The translations under genes and the position numbers were made by a program. Below the pieces are notes generated by a model that made no database searches, was not told where the DNA came from, and saw only the letters and a list, made by a program, of their open reading frames with translations. Of a stretch of DNA of 64,000 nucleotides, positions 1 to 10,600 are shown in pieces; position 1 is the stretch's first letter, and each line of letters starts with the position of its first letter. The DNA lies in NCBI RefSeq assembly GCF_029873635.1, contig NC_080428.1, forward strand, positions 66,619,101 through 66,683,100, given 5' to 3'. The stretch comes from Malania oleifera. Lineage: Eukaryota; Streptophyta; Magnoliopsida; Santalales; Ximeniaceae.

Positions 1-697
1 TTAGACCCAGTATATGCCGCTGGTTAAATTTTCGTATAATAACAACTATCAGGCCAGCATTAGCATGGCATCTTACGAGGCATTATATGGTAGGAGGTTT
101 CGTTCTCTATTATACTGGGATAAGATAGGTGAGAGGTGAGTTTTGGGACCAGAGTTAGTGCAGCAGACGTATGATAATGTCCGACTTATCAAAGACAGAA
201 TCAATGCAGCTCAGAGTCAGTAGAAAAATTACACTGATACTCGCCACCGAAAATTGGAATTTGATACAGGAGATCATGTGTTTTTGAAAATAGCACTGTT
301 GAAAGGTGCTATGAGGTTTAGGAGGAAGGGTAAGTTAAGTCATAGGTTTATAAGCCCGTTTGAGATACTTGAGAGAGTGGGGTCAGTCACCTACAGGCTA
401 GCTTTACCACCAATTTTATCTAGAATATATGACGTATTTCATGTTTCTATGTTAAGAAAATACGTCCCAGATCCCTCCCATGTGATCAGCTATGCAGGAA
501 TAGAACTCAATAATACGTTGGCATATGAGGAAACACTAGTGCAGATTTTGGATAGGAAAAAATAGGAATTGCGTAATAATAAAATTCCGTTAGTAAAAGT
601 TCTATGGAGGAGTCATGCAGTAGAGGAAGCTTCATGGAAACTCGAGGAGCAAATACGACAAAAATACCTGAACCTTTTTAGTGGGGACCAGCAGTAA
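1..697 (+). pseudogene. Ty3 retrotransposon pol, integrase C-terminal remnant
   Basis: This is the last part of a Ty3 (Gypsy) polyprotein: the integrase C-terminal region and the tail after it. The longest open piece is 254-565, with the typical run GDHVFLK, then KLSHRFISPFEILERVG, VTYRLALP and VFHVSMLRKYVPDPSHVI. This is the conserved integrase tail of plant chromovirus-type elements. After a stop at 563 the homology continues in frame (VLWRSHAVEEASWKLE, up to about 690), the chromodomain-like tail expected next. Upstream, 1-250 is integrase core broken by stops. It belongs to the element whose polypurine tract and LTR follow. Several in-frame stops show it is dead. The clade (Tekay/Del-like) is inferred from tail style and long LTR only. 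Confidence 0.85.
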
Positions 698-937
698 TCA
701 GAACAGATTAGGTAAGTAAGTAATGTTTCTTTTGTAGGTTAATTAGTGCATGTATAGTTTCTATTTTTGTTGGTTATGGGAGAATTTTTGTTCAGTTATT
801 ATAATTTCCCAGAACCATATATGTAACCACAGTATTCTTCCACCATAAGTGGGGGTAAGTAATAAAATAAGTAGCTCATTTTTCCTCAAGGGATGGTGTA
901 TAGTATGGATAGCAAATTTCGAGGACGAAATTTTTAT

Positions 938-950
938 AAGGAGGGGAGAA
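938..950 (+). other. Polypurine tract of element L
   Basis: AAGGAGGGGAGAA lies directly before the LTR start TGTAGAGACC. This is the plus-strand priming site of Ty3 elements. The same tract recurs before the LTRs at 45868 (+) and 36978 (-). Confidence 0.85.
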
Positions 951-1418
951 TGTAGAGACCTGGAGAATTGTAGCAATTAAATAATAAAGAAAAAAGAGAG
1001 AAAAAGGATTTTTCAAGGGGGCTCAGCAGGGACTCGTCGACAAGCACAGAATATTCTTCGACGAGTGGCCTCTTGGGAACGTCGACGAGGACACGTGTCA
1101 CGTTGACGAAGATAAGCCAAGAGAGATTATATCAAAGCCTGAAGTTCGTTGAAAAAGGTTACAAGTTCGTCGACGAACTCCCTTCTTGGACTCATCGACA
1201 AGGTGACGTGTCTCGTCGACGAGGCCGCACTTTATAAATATCCTAAAATCGGGATTCCGCGAGAAATTCACATGCAACCTCACTTTCTCTCTCTAAAAAT
1301 CATCTCTCTGACTTCTCTCTAGGTTTCTGGCTTCGATTCTCGCCGGTTTGATGATCAAAAGCCGTCACATTACCCTTGGGAAGATTCTTTACAATACTGC
1401 CAAATCAGAATTATGGAA
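951..1418 (+). repeat. LTR 5' segment, first copy of a 468-bp direct repeat
   Basis: This is the start of the LTR, from TGTAGAGACC through several TCGTCGACGA-like palindromes and a TATA box (TTTATAAATATCC near 1229). It is repeated immediately at 1419 with few differences. Copy 1 stops at 1418, directly before the second TGTAGAGACC. Confidence 0.85.
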
Positions 1419-3620
1419 TGTAGAGACCTGGAGAATTGTAGCAATTAAATAATAAAGAAAAAAGAGAGAAAAAGGATTTTTCAAGGGGGCTCAGCAAGGA
1501 CTCGTCGACGAGCACAAAATATTCTTCGACAAGTGGCCTCTTGGGAACATCGATGAGGACACGTTTCACGTTGACGAAGATAAACCAAGAGAGATTATAT
1601 CAAAGCCTGAAGTTCGTTGATGAAGGTTACAAGTTTGTCGACGAACTCCCTTCTTGTACTCATCAACGAGCTGACGTGTCTCCTCGATGAGGCCGCACTT
1701 TATAAATATCCTAAAATCGGGATTCCGCGAGAAATTCACATGCAACCTCACTTTCTCTCTTTAAAAATCATCTCTCTGACTTCTCTCTAGGTTTTTGGCT
1801 TCGATTCTCACCAGTTTGATGATCGGAAGCAGTCACATTACTTTTGGGAAGATTCTTTACAATACTGCCGAATCAGAATTTTGGTTTGGAGTATTTGGGC
1901 ACCATCTAAAAATTTGGGTAAGTTTGTTATTTTAAATTTTATAAGTTATTGGGTATTTCTGGACTGAGGGGAATGTGTTGGGAGGTGTTGATTTGATGGG
2001 AAATGTAAATTTCAAGGTGTTGAGCTAGGAACATACAAGAGTAGGTTTGTTTAGATTTGTGGGCTTCTCAGTAAGTCAAGTAAGGGAATAAATTAAGTCA
2101 GTATTTTTCATGAAATTATTTATGAATATACAGCATTTATTTTCAAAAATAATATATGTATAGTATAGGGTGTGAAAATACTATTGTTGAACAGGAAATT
2201 AGATTTAATACATTTTATCAGAAAATATGGTTTCAGATTAGATTTCATGTTTAGAACATTATTCATATTTTTGTGGCATGAGTATAGATTTCCATGAAAA
2301 TTATGTTATACCAGAATAATATGATTTTTCAAGAATAAGCATGTAACGATAGTTTTCAGAAAAACCATAAAAGCAGTACAGAAACTATGGTTTAAAATAT
2401 TATGTTAAACAGTGCAGAAAATTTATGTTCAGTATATTATGATATGGCCGGCGTAGATGACGTAATTTATATGCTATGATATGGTCGGAGTAGATGCCAT
2501 GATTTATATGTTATGATATGGCCATCGTAGATGTCGTGATTTATAATCGGCATAGATGCCTTAATTATGTACGATATGTTAGAATTCATGAAAATATGAT
2601 CATGTCAAATATTACTCAAAAATACGAAACAGTTATGTATCATAAATATGAGTTGTACTATACGTATCAAAATCAGGACGGTTTAGTTTAGTATTTCAGA
2701 CCATGGTTCCATAGCTATACGTATAAGTTCAAGTTTAAGTTAGTGCTCCCACACATTTCAGATAAAGTGTGGGAGATGGCAGTTGATGTGGCTAGTGCTA
2801 CCACACATTTCAGATAGAGTGTGGGAGATGGCAGTTGATGTGGCTTTAGTGTAGTGCAGATGTTCCCCTAGTAGTCCGGAACAGGTGGGACAAGTTCATC
2901 GTACTTACAGACTTATGTTGACTTAACGTGGTCGGCCAGCTATTGCTAGGTCCCACCTTCGAGCCACACAACCCTGTCATATGGGGGGTAAGTCATGACA
3001 CTAGCTAGCTATCCATCCTGTGTATTATTTTAGTATTGTATAGTTATAGAAGATGTTTTACATGATTACAAAAATTAGTACGATATTTATTGTGAAATTT
3101 ATGATATGATAAATCATGTTTTACTCAGAGTTTATACAACCAGCTTTTATCAAATATGCATATTATGTATAGTTCATGTTTAAGCACGATAATACTCATG
3201 TTGCCACACACTGATATTAGTTTATTTCCCTTACTGAGAGATGTCTCACCCCGGCATTACAAACATTTCAGGAAATCTAGGTAGAAGGGTGGATAGAGCT
3301 CCGTAGCAGTAGAGATTGACCGAACTATCCTGTCAGAAAGGTAAGTTGCTGAGTTAGGGTCAGAATGTTTTTTTGGGTTATGACCCTAGAGTACTTTTTA
3401 GTCCTTTTGTGGATGATTATACATATATGACAGGTTTAGTAGAATTCTGGTATTGTGTCCAGTGTTGTATGGCATGTATGTAATTTATGTTTTCCACTGC
3501 TTAGGTATCAAAGATGTATGACAGGTATATCCTCGACACCCATGGGTCTAACTTGATCATGACTATATCAGTTTAGCAGAATATCAGAGTTATTACGTAT
3601 GTGGTTATATATATATAGCA

Positions 3621-3655
<35 letters not shown>

Positions 3656-3699
3656 TATATTTATATATGTATATATGGTAAAATAAGGAGGTCTTTACA
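1419..3699 (+). repeat. Long terminal repeat of element L
   Basis: A 2281-bp LTR from TGTAGAGACC to CTTTACA. In order it holds palindrome-rich U3 with TATA near 1698, and a donor-like GGGTAAGT (GT at 1918). Next come short tandem repeats around a GGCCGGCGTAGATG core (2440-2570), a 57-bp tandem duplication (about 2742-2855) and a GC-rich module with GTCGGCCAGC (2930-3000). It ends with an acceptor-like ATTTCAG (AG at 3270) followed by a second donor GGTAAGT (GT at 3341). Confidence 0.8.
3623..3665. repeat. (AT)n microsatellite
   Basis: A run of alternating A and T near the 3' end of the LTR. Similar (AT)n tracts occur at 17253-17280, 29341-29381 and 38066-38095. Confidence 0.9.
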
Positions 3700-5440
3700 C
3701 TCAACTTATCCTTAAAGAAGGATACAGGATGCATGAAAACAGTTAATTCTATAGCCCAGCCTACTCTGGGAGTAGCCAAGCAAATGACTGTGAAGCTTAG
3801 ATAGTGGGAAGGTCATGCGAATTTATCAGCGGTGCCATTGGATGACTTTCTAGTCATTCTAGGAATGGAGTTCCAAAGGGGGACGAGGGTAGTGCTGATG
3901 CCTTCGGCTGGTTCCCTATGTCTGATGGGAGATCACTCGTATATAGTGCAAGTCGTTGCAATGAAAGGAGACAATGGGAAGTCCCTTTCAGCCATATAAC
4001 TTAATAAGGGATAGGGTTAGGTTGAGCAGACACATCTAGCCACGGTGGTGGTAGACAAAGAAGTAGGCCAAGATTTGGAGCTTACGACCATCCAAGCGAT
4101 GTTGGATGAGTACAGGGAGGTGTTGCCAGATAAGCTACATTACAATTTGCTTTCAAGACGGACTGTGAAGCATGAGAACGAGTTGTTGCCAGAAGTGGAA
4201 CCACCTGCTAAAGGGCCATCTTGGATGGCGCCTCTAGAGATAGTAGAGTTGGGGAAACAACTTGATGAGTTGGAAGCGGGATGTGTTCGCCCTTCCAAAG
4301 CACTGTTGGGAGCATCGGTGTTGTTTCAGAGGAAACATGAAGAGCATCTACAAAAGGTGTTCGACAGGCTAAAGGGAAACAATCTGGATGTGAAGAAAAA
4401 GAAGTGCTCATTCACTCAGTGGAGCAACAAATTCCTTGGTCATGTGGTTGAACAAGGTCATATCGAGAGGGGTATGGAGAAGGTAAGGATGATTCAAGAA
4501 CAGGAGATCCCCAAGATAGTGAAGGAGTTGCGTTCCTTTCTTGGCCTTACTAGATATTGCAGGAAGTTCGTTGAGGGGTATTCGCAGAAAATGACTCCAA
4601 TGATAGGACTACTGGGGAGGTATTGTTGGCTGCACACGCAGGATGATGTGGTTGATTATACCAAAACTTGTCTCCCTTGCCAACAAGACAAGGGGGAGCA
4701 GAAGAAGTATGGAACTTTCATGACCGCACCAAAGTACTGTTCGTAAAAGGAGATGACACAATTGTTCCTTGTGACCGTTGTGAAACATTGGGGTGTTCTC
4801 CAAGTTATCATTTGTGACCGAGACTTACTGTTCGCTGACAACTTCTTGACATAATTTTTCAGGATATTCAGGTCACATCTTGACATCTCTTCGAGTTATC
4901 ACCGACAGACAGACGAACATATGAAGAGATTCAGAGAGCTACTAGAAGAGTACTTGCGCCAATTTGTTAACGACAACCATGAGAATGACGTGCAACTACT
5001 TGATGTGGCTTTGTTCTGTGGCAATGCCCAAAGGAGCTCAACAACCAACAAGAGCCCTTTTGAACTTGTTACAGGCCAACAGTCGTTATTACCTCACACA
5101 GTGGGCAAGTCATACAGAAGAAAGTGTCTCAGGGCATACATCTTCACCAGAGAATGGAGACAGAATGCAGAGTTTTCCCGAGCCTATCTGGAGAAAGCTT
5201 CTAAATAGATGAAGAAGTGAGCAGATTAGGGGAAAAGACTACAGTTTCATGTCAGTTGCCTCAAGCCGTTTAACGTCAACAACAATGACCTGAGCAGAAG
5301 TCAGTCCAACAAAGCAGAGTTGAAGATAGTGCAACCTGACAGACATGAAGTTGAAGAGATCCTTGAAGACAGAAAGTTCATCCTCAAGGAAGAAGCGGCA
5401 GAAGTTCCTAGTGAAGTGGAAATGCCTTGATGACAAAAAA
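3700..5440 (+). pseudogene. Decayed Ty3 pol (protease edge, RT, integrase)
   Basis: A second, older Ty3 polyprotein in three frames. 3830-3870 reads LDDFLVILGMEF, the stretch after the protease. 4045-4746 holds RT pieces: WMAPLEIVELGKQLDEL, VRPSKA..GASVLFQRK, then directly HLQKVFDRLK, CSFTQWSNKFLGHVVE and LRSFLGLTRYCRKFV. The catalytic YVDD block between them is deleted. The same ORF then jumps to the integrase zinc-binding end (DYTKTCLPCQQDK). Integrase core follows at 4760-5210 (CDRD, QTDEHMKRF, NKSPFELVTGQQ), then the C-terminal tail (5240-5420, CLKPFN, VEEILEDRK). Internal deletions and stops make it non-functional. Its 5' part is cut off by element L. Confidence 0.85.
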
Positions 5441-5544
5441 ACCAACTAGATTTCGGCAGAAGATATAAAACCATTCATGGACAAAGTTGAAGTGTACCTA
5501 ACGCCAAAGTCTACGAGGACGTCGACCGCATTAATGGGGGAGAA

Positions 5545-6032
5545 TGTCACTATCTAAGCTTGTTCAGGGTATTATGCTTGCCTGTGACCGCTTGTCTCAT
5601 GTGCTTGGGATGGGTTTCCATCATGCAAATACTAGTGCAGGGTTATTTTCTACTAGTAGTGTCTTTGTATGTCAAATAAGACAGTATAACTTCTCAGTCA
5701 CTTCGATGTTTCCTAGTGTTAGAGTGGGAATGACCTAGAAAGCTTTTTAGGAGAGAATGAGTGTTCAACGTGTTTAGCCTACTTGCCTCCCTCGCTAAAC
5801 AAATGATATCAACGGAGGTGTTGTTAATGAATTGCGTAAATTAAATGTTTACTGCTTACTTGTCACTGCTTTCATGAATGCTTACTATTTCCACTGTCAT
5901 TTGATTGAATGCTAATGAAAGTGTTTCGTGAATGAATGTTGGTAAACGATAGGCTAACTAGTTAAACAAAAGTGTTTTAAGTAGCACCGCACGACCCTTT
6001 CACAACGGCGTGAAAATAGTCGGATCGTGACA
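5545..6032 (+). repeat. Short LTR of the decayed Ty3 element
   Basis: A polypurine tract (AATGGGGGAGAA, ending at 5544) is followed by TGTCACTATC. The likely end is GATCGTGACA at 6032, giving a 488-bp LTR with 6-bp terminal inverted repeats TGTCAC/GTGACA. The length is far below the ~2.2-kb LTRs elsewhere, so it is another Ty3 lineage. The right boundary is inferred from the terminal repeat only. Confidence 0.65.
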
Positions 6033-7289
6033 CAGTGTCAAGTAAAATGAGAGCAGCCTAAACTGTGAAAATAGCATTGAATTGTTAGATTATTTATTTT
6101 CTAAGATTCTTCAAGAAAATTGCACAATAGGTTCTTAAATGGATTTCTTGATTGTACTTTTCACAAAGCTAAGCTAATTCTCCAATAAAAAATACAAACA
6201 CGTACAAAATAAATTATAAAAATATTGAAAATTAAGAGGGAAAAAGGACAAAGATTGATCCACGTAAAATTGAAGTGTCTTAGTTGAACAATGATTATTA
6301 TATCTCAAATTGATGTAAAGTGAATGTTATTTGATCAATACAATAATCACTAAAAAATTCGCTAAAAGTGATCCTATATACTAGCAACTTCAACCTTCTG
6401 ATAGACATGAGATCGAGTTAGAAGCTAAATTGTTAAGAGTTAGACTAATCCTCTTACACAATGGAGACCCAAAACTCAATGCAATCAAAGGAAGTTCAAA
6501 CCTTTAATTAAATTTAGCACACTTTCCATTGAAAAAAATTTGAAAATCTACCAATGAACCAGTAACAATGTTACGAAATTCACTTGTTTCATTGAAAAAG
6601 ATTTGAAGATCCATAGTGAACCATCGACCATATTGAGAATTTGATTACCATTTTGCACTCTCCATTGAAAAAGTTCTGAAATCCATTAGTGAACATTGAC
6701 CAAGTTGAGAAATTAGAAAAATTGAGTAGAGGACAAAAGATTATATGCATCCTCATACCCATAATCTTAAACTCCGATCTTCAAGTCGAGTTGATACAAA
6801 CAGAACATGCCAAACCAAAGCATAATAACAAAATGAGGACACTTATAATTTTTACATATCCCCCCAAACAAAAACTTAAAACGAGCCATTAATTTTTGTA
6901 ATTTCCTTTTGCTATCCCATTCCCATCACTTGAAGACAAAAAACGTTGTCTAAATAAAACAGAAGGCAACATTCTTTTCATATAAATGACAATCACTTCA
7001 GCATCTGATAATAGCACCCATTAATCCAAGTAACTAATGCTACCATCCTTTCACATTTTCTTTTCTTTTAAAGCTCTTTTAGAGCTTCAATGTTCTTTTC
7101 CTCGTTAACCAACATCCTTTAAATTGACCATCCACAACTTGTACCATCATTTGCACTACCCATGCGCTAAAGCCTTCAGGCCCATGAGAAAATTAGGGGG
7201 CAAAAATGTCTATATACTATAGTTGATCTTTATCTATATTAATCTATAATCAATTACACTTCAAAAAAACATAAAGCCCCCAGCTGATC
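6033..7289. other. Intergenic, AT-rich; no gene seen
   Basis: No supported coding region. A weak tandem repeat lies at 6520-6730 (separate entry). AATAAA on the minus strand near 7289-7294 (TTTATT on +) is a plausible poly(A) signal for the gene to the right. Confidence 0.6.
6520..6730. repeat. Degenerate tandem repeat, three units of about 70 bp
   Basis: Three imperfect units share CCATTGAAAAA (6527, 6592, 6664), then TTTGAAAATC/TTTGAAGATC and AGTGAAC..TGACC. They are diverged and have no coding sense. Confidence 0.55.
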
Positions 7290-7669
7290 TTTATTCATAT
7301 TGATCTATAATCAATTACACACTACAAAATGGCATTGAAATTGAAGCAAAAGCATGCTAGGCAATGTTTAACTGGGAAAACTAAAATCCAATACAGCACA
7401 TTCAAGAGAACCGAACATGATGGGATGCCCAGTTTCGCCAAAGTCAGCAGTCCCATTTCAACACATTGATTCTCAGGCTGCATTTATATTAACAAATCAT
7501 GAAAACGAACTCAAGACTGATTTCATACGCAGAAATCAATAACACAAGCTTGCAGTACAATACACACATCTCCATTCCTCTCAAAATCCCCTTAAAAGAT
7601 TGGTAAACATGAGTGCTGTGCTTAGAATTTCCTTCCAAATGGACCTAGAGAACCCAGAAATCACCCATG

Positions 7670-10600
7670 TCAAGTCTCAAATGTCATTCTCACCAGCTTA
7701 TTGTAAAGAATGCGATCATCCCTTCCTGTGTTGCTCTCCAGCAGTGCGCTTTGCACAAGTTCCTAATGGAGGAAATCATTAGTCAATGTGGGCGCTATAT
7801 GGCCATAGCATATTACAAAGACAACCAAATCTTTTTAAAAACAAAATTTACACCAACAAAGTCAAAAGCAATGAAAATGGAAACAGATTCACCACACCTT
7901 GACATCCCTGTGTGAGAGGAATTTGCCCAAATTGTGGATAATCAACCTCATATCTTCAACCTGATAAATCAACATGATGAGTATCCTTCACAACCCTCAC
8001 TAAGAAAATATAATACCAGCCAAAAAAACCTATATCTAGAACCTTACCCGGATATACCCAACTCGATTACGATCAAAAAACCTGAAAGCCTATTACAAAA
8101 AGAAAATAAACTCTTGTAAGTGATAAAACACAGAATACACGTCCACCCCCTTGAGGAATAAAGTTATAAGTAAAACACCTGCAGCGCTTCCTTGTCAACT
8201 GGAGTTTGTTTCTTCTCCCCCTCAACCTTGGCTTTATCAGTATTGGCCTTTGAGGCCGGAGATTTATTACTAGTCTTCTCCTCACCAGCATCTCCCAGTC
8301 CATTCTTCTCCTCAACAGTCACCTTTTCAGGTTTTGCGTCTCTATTAATCTTCCCTTCTTGATTTTCCTGTAAATTTTCAGAATCTGTTTTGGTCTTCTC
8401 ATATTTATTTTCCTGTAAAAGAAATTAAAATAAAGAATTCATTAACCAACTCAAGAGAACTAGATGACCAACTAAGACCAATAAGTTTATTCAGTCTATT
8501 AATCAAGCTATGATCATCATCATGGTGACTACCTCATACAGTTGAAATGGGAAGATTTTGGGAATCTTAGATTACCAAATACAGCATGCCTAGTGGGTCT
8601 CAATCGAATTCAGGAAGCTGTTGAATGTGCAACCAATTGCTCTGACTTGGCCCACACCCATTTGCTTTCAATGGCTAGTATCTGTGTGACCCAGTTTTCC
8701 ACATAGCAAGCTCCTTAATGGGGCGAGACTGCCACTGGACTTGGTGTGTTGGTAGTCCTTGCTAACTAAAATTTTCTTGGTTGAAATAGCTTTAATAAGA
8801 ATAAATTATAAAGATGGGCCAGCAGTTGACCTAATAAGCTGAACACCCCACAACAGCTTAAGATTACAATCACAATGAAAAAATTGTGGATTTGCAGGTC
8901 AGGCACTTCTAACAATCAGAAACTTTTTTGCAATGGATTTGCAGCACCCTAAAAAATTGCAAAATAACACAAAGTACAAAACTGAAAAAATTGATTGCTC
9001 TACAGGAAATGAATGTAACAGGGGAAAAATAGAATTATAAGCAATAAAAGCAATACCTTGTCAGAGGTGTTATGTTCAGGGTCTCCATCCAGCATTTCTT
9101 CATCTGCCTCTGGGTCTTCCTCCGGATCTTCCTCCTCTGGATCCTCCTCTGGATCTTCCTCATCATCTGTTTCATCTTCCGGCTTTTCCTTTTCAGCTTC
9201 CTCAACAGAATCATCATTCTCCTTCAATTTTTCACCATCTACCTGAGAACCATCTGGAATTTCAGTTTTTGCATTTTCAGTTTCTGCAGGGGCCTCATCA
9301 GTCCTCCGACGCTTAGTAGATGACTTTTTTTCATTTTCCTTCTTAGTAGCTTCTTCCCGTTGCCTTTTCCGTTGATTTCTTTTTGTCACAAATTTTAAGC
9401 GCAGTTTCTGCTTTAAAAAAAAATCAAACATGTTAACAGGCCCAATAACAGATTTTAGTAATATACGTAGCTGATTAAGTGCCTCAAAACGAACCTGCAG
9501 AAATGTTAAAAGACGGCAACCCATTTGGTATTGAAGCATCTCATACAGTGATTCCGCAAATAGGGAAAGCTGGAAGAGAACATATGCAAAAACATCAGAG
9601 GAAATCACATGCAAAACATTAGAATGAAACTGTGGGCTCACCACACATTCAGCATCAAATATGAATGTAATAATATTACTTATGTCCAAATGTAAAGACA
9701 ACAATGAAAATCATAAAAGAGACATGCAAAGAAAAAACGAACCTCAAATGATGATTCCTCAATATCCTTATCAGTATAATCCAAGAGTGAATCCAACGAA
9801 AGAGACAGTGAACGCAGCTGTATCATATGATTGCACAAGAAGACCAGAAATAATGACGGGCAAATCAAACAAGCATTTAGTGTATCTTCAATAATAGAAT
9901 CAAATACACATTCAGTATATATTCAATAAAAATACAGTGCAGTATTATGCCATAAAGATCAGATTTAACATACTTTAGAGTCCTTGCTACATTTTGTCCA
10001 CAGAAACAACCCAGGGTGCCGAGGAGGTTCTTCTAGCCGCTTCTTCTCTTTGGCCTCCCGTTTGCTCCTAGATTCACCATCCTTGTCTTTCTTCTCTTTC
10101 TCGTCCTTCAATTTTTCTTTTTCTTTTGATTTTTCGTTCTTGCCATTGTTGCCATCCTTAGAATCTTTCTGCTTGTCAGCCCCCAATTCCACCTTTTTTC
10201 CAGAGCCACTTTTCTCCTCAGCGCCCTTCTCTTCCTTTTTATCTTCTTTGACTACCTTGATTTCTGTTTTACTTGAATTAGAAGCATCATCCAGCTTCCC
10301 AGAATCCACTATTTTTGACTTCTTTTTAGGGATCGTCTTCTGCTCTGATTTGTTGGTCTGCCTCACCTGGTTCTCATCATCTACTACTTGTTCTCCAACA
10401 TTTTCTGCTGCAGGCTGAACAACCATTTTATCATCCTTATCGCCATCTTTTTTGGTGTCAGAAACACCAGCATTAGATTCTGTAGCAGTAACTTTTCTTT
10501 TAGGAACCTTCTTTATAATTTTTTTCTTTATAGTTGTTTTCACACTGGAATCTTGTGCTGAGGCTGACTCAGGCTTTAGTTTATCTACAGAACCATCCAA

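Larger units (their letters stand above)
1..3699 (+). mobile_element. 3' part of a long-LTR Ty3 retrotransposon (element L)
   Basis: The 3' end of a Ty3 element whose 5' part lies outside the window. It comprises the pol end, a 3' leader with the usual GAGGACGAAATTTTT motif, a polypurine tract (AAGGAGGGGAGAA) and an LTR. The LTR begins TGTAGAGACC at 951, but its first 468 bases are present twice, so a full LTR runs 1419-3699 and ends in TTTACA. The insertion interrupts the older Ty3 pol that starts at 3700. The target duplication cannot be checked because the 5' flank is missing. Confidence 0.8.

Noticed and set aside
1030-1220. Palindrome arrays as a CRISPR array or clustered restriction sites
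   Set aside because: Spacing is irregular, units are only 10 bp and the host is a plant. The SalI-like core GTCGAC is incidental.
9000-9704. A single 234-codon minus-strand gene
   Set aside because: It reads through two introns. Splice sites at 9495/9569 and 9057/9407 split it into exons 16 and 17 of the larger gene.
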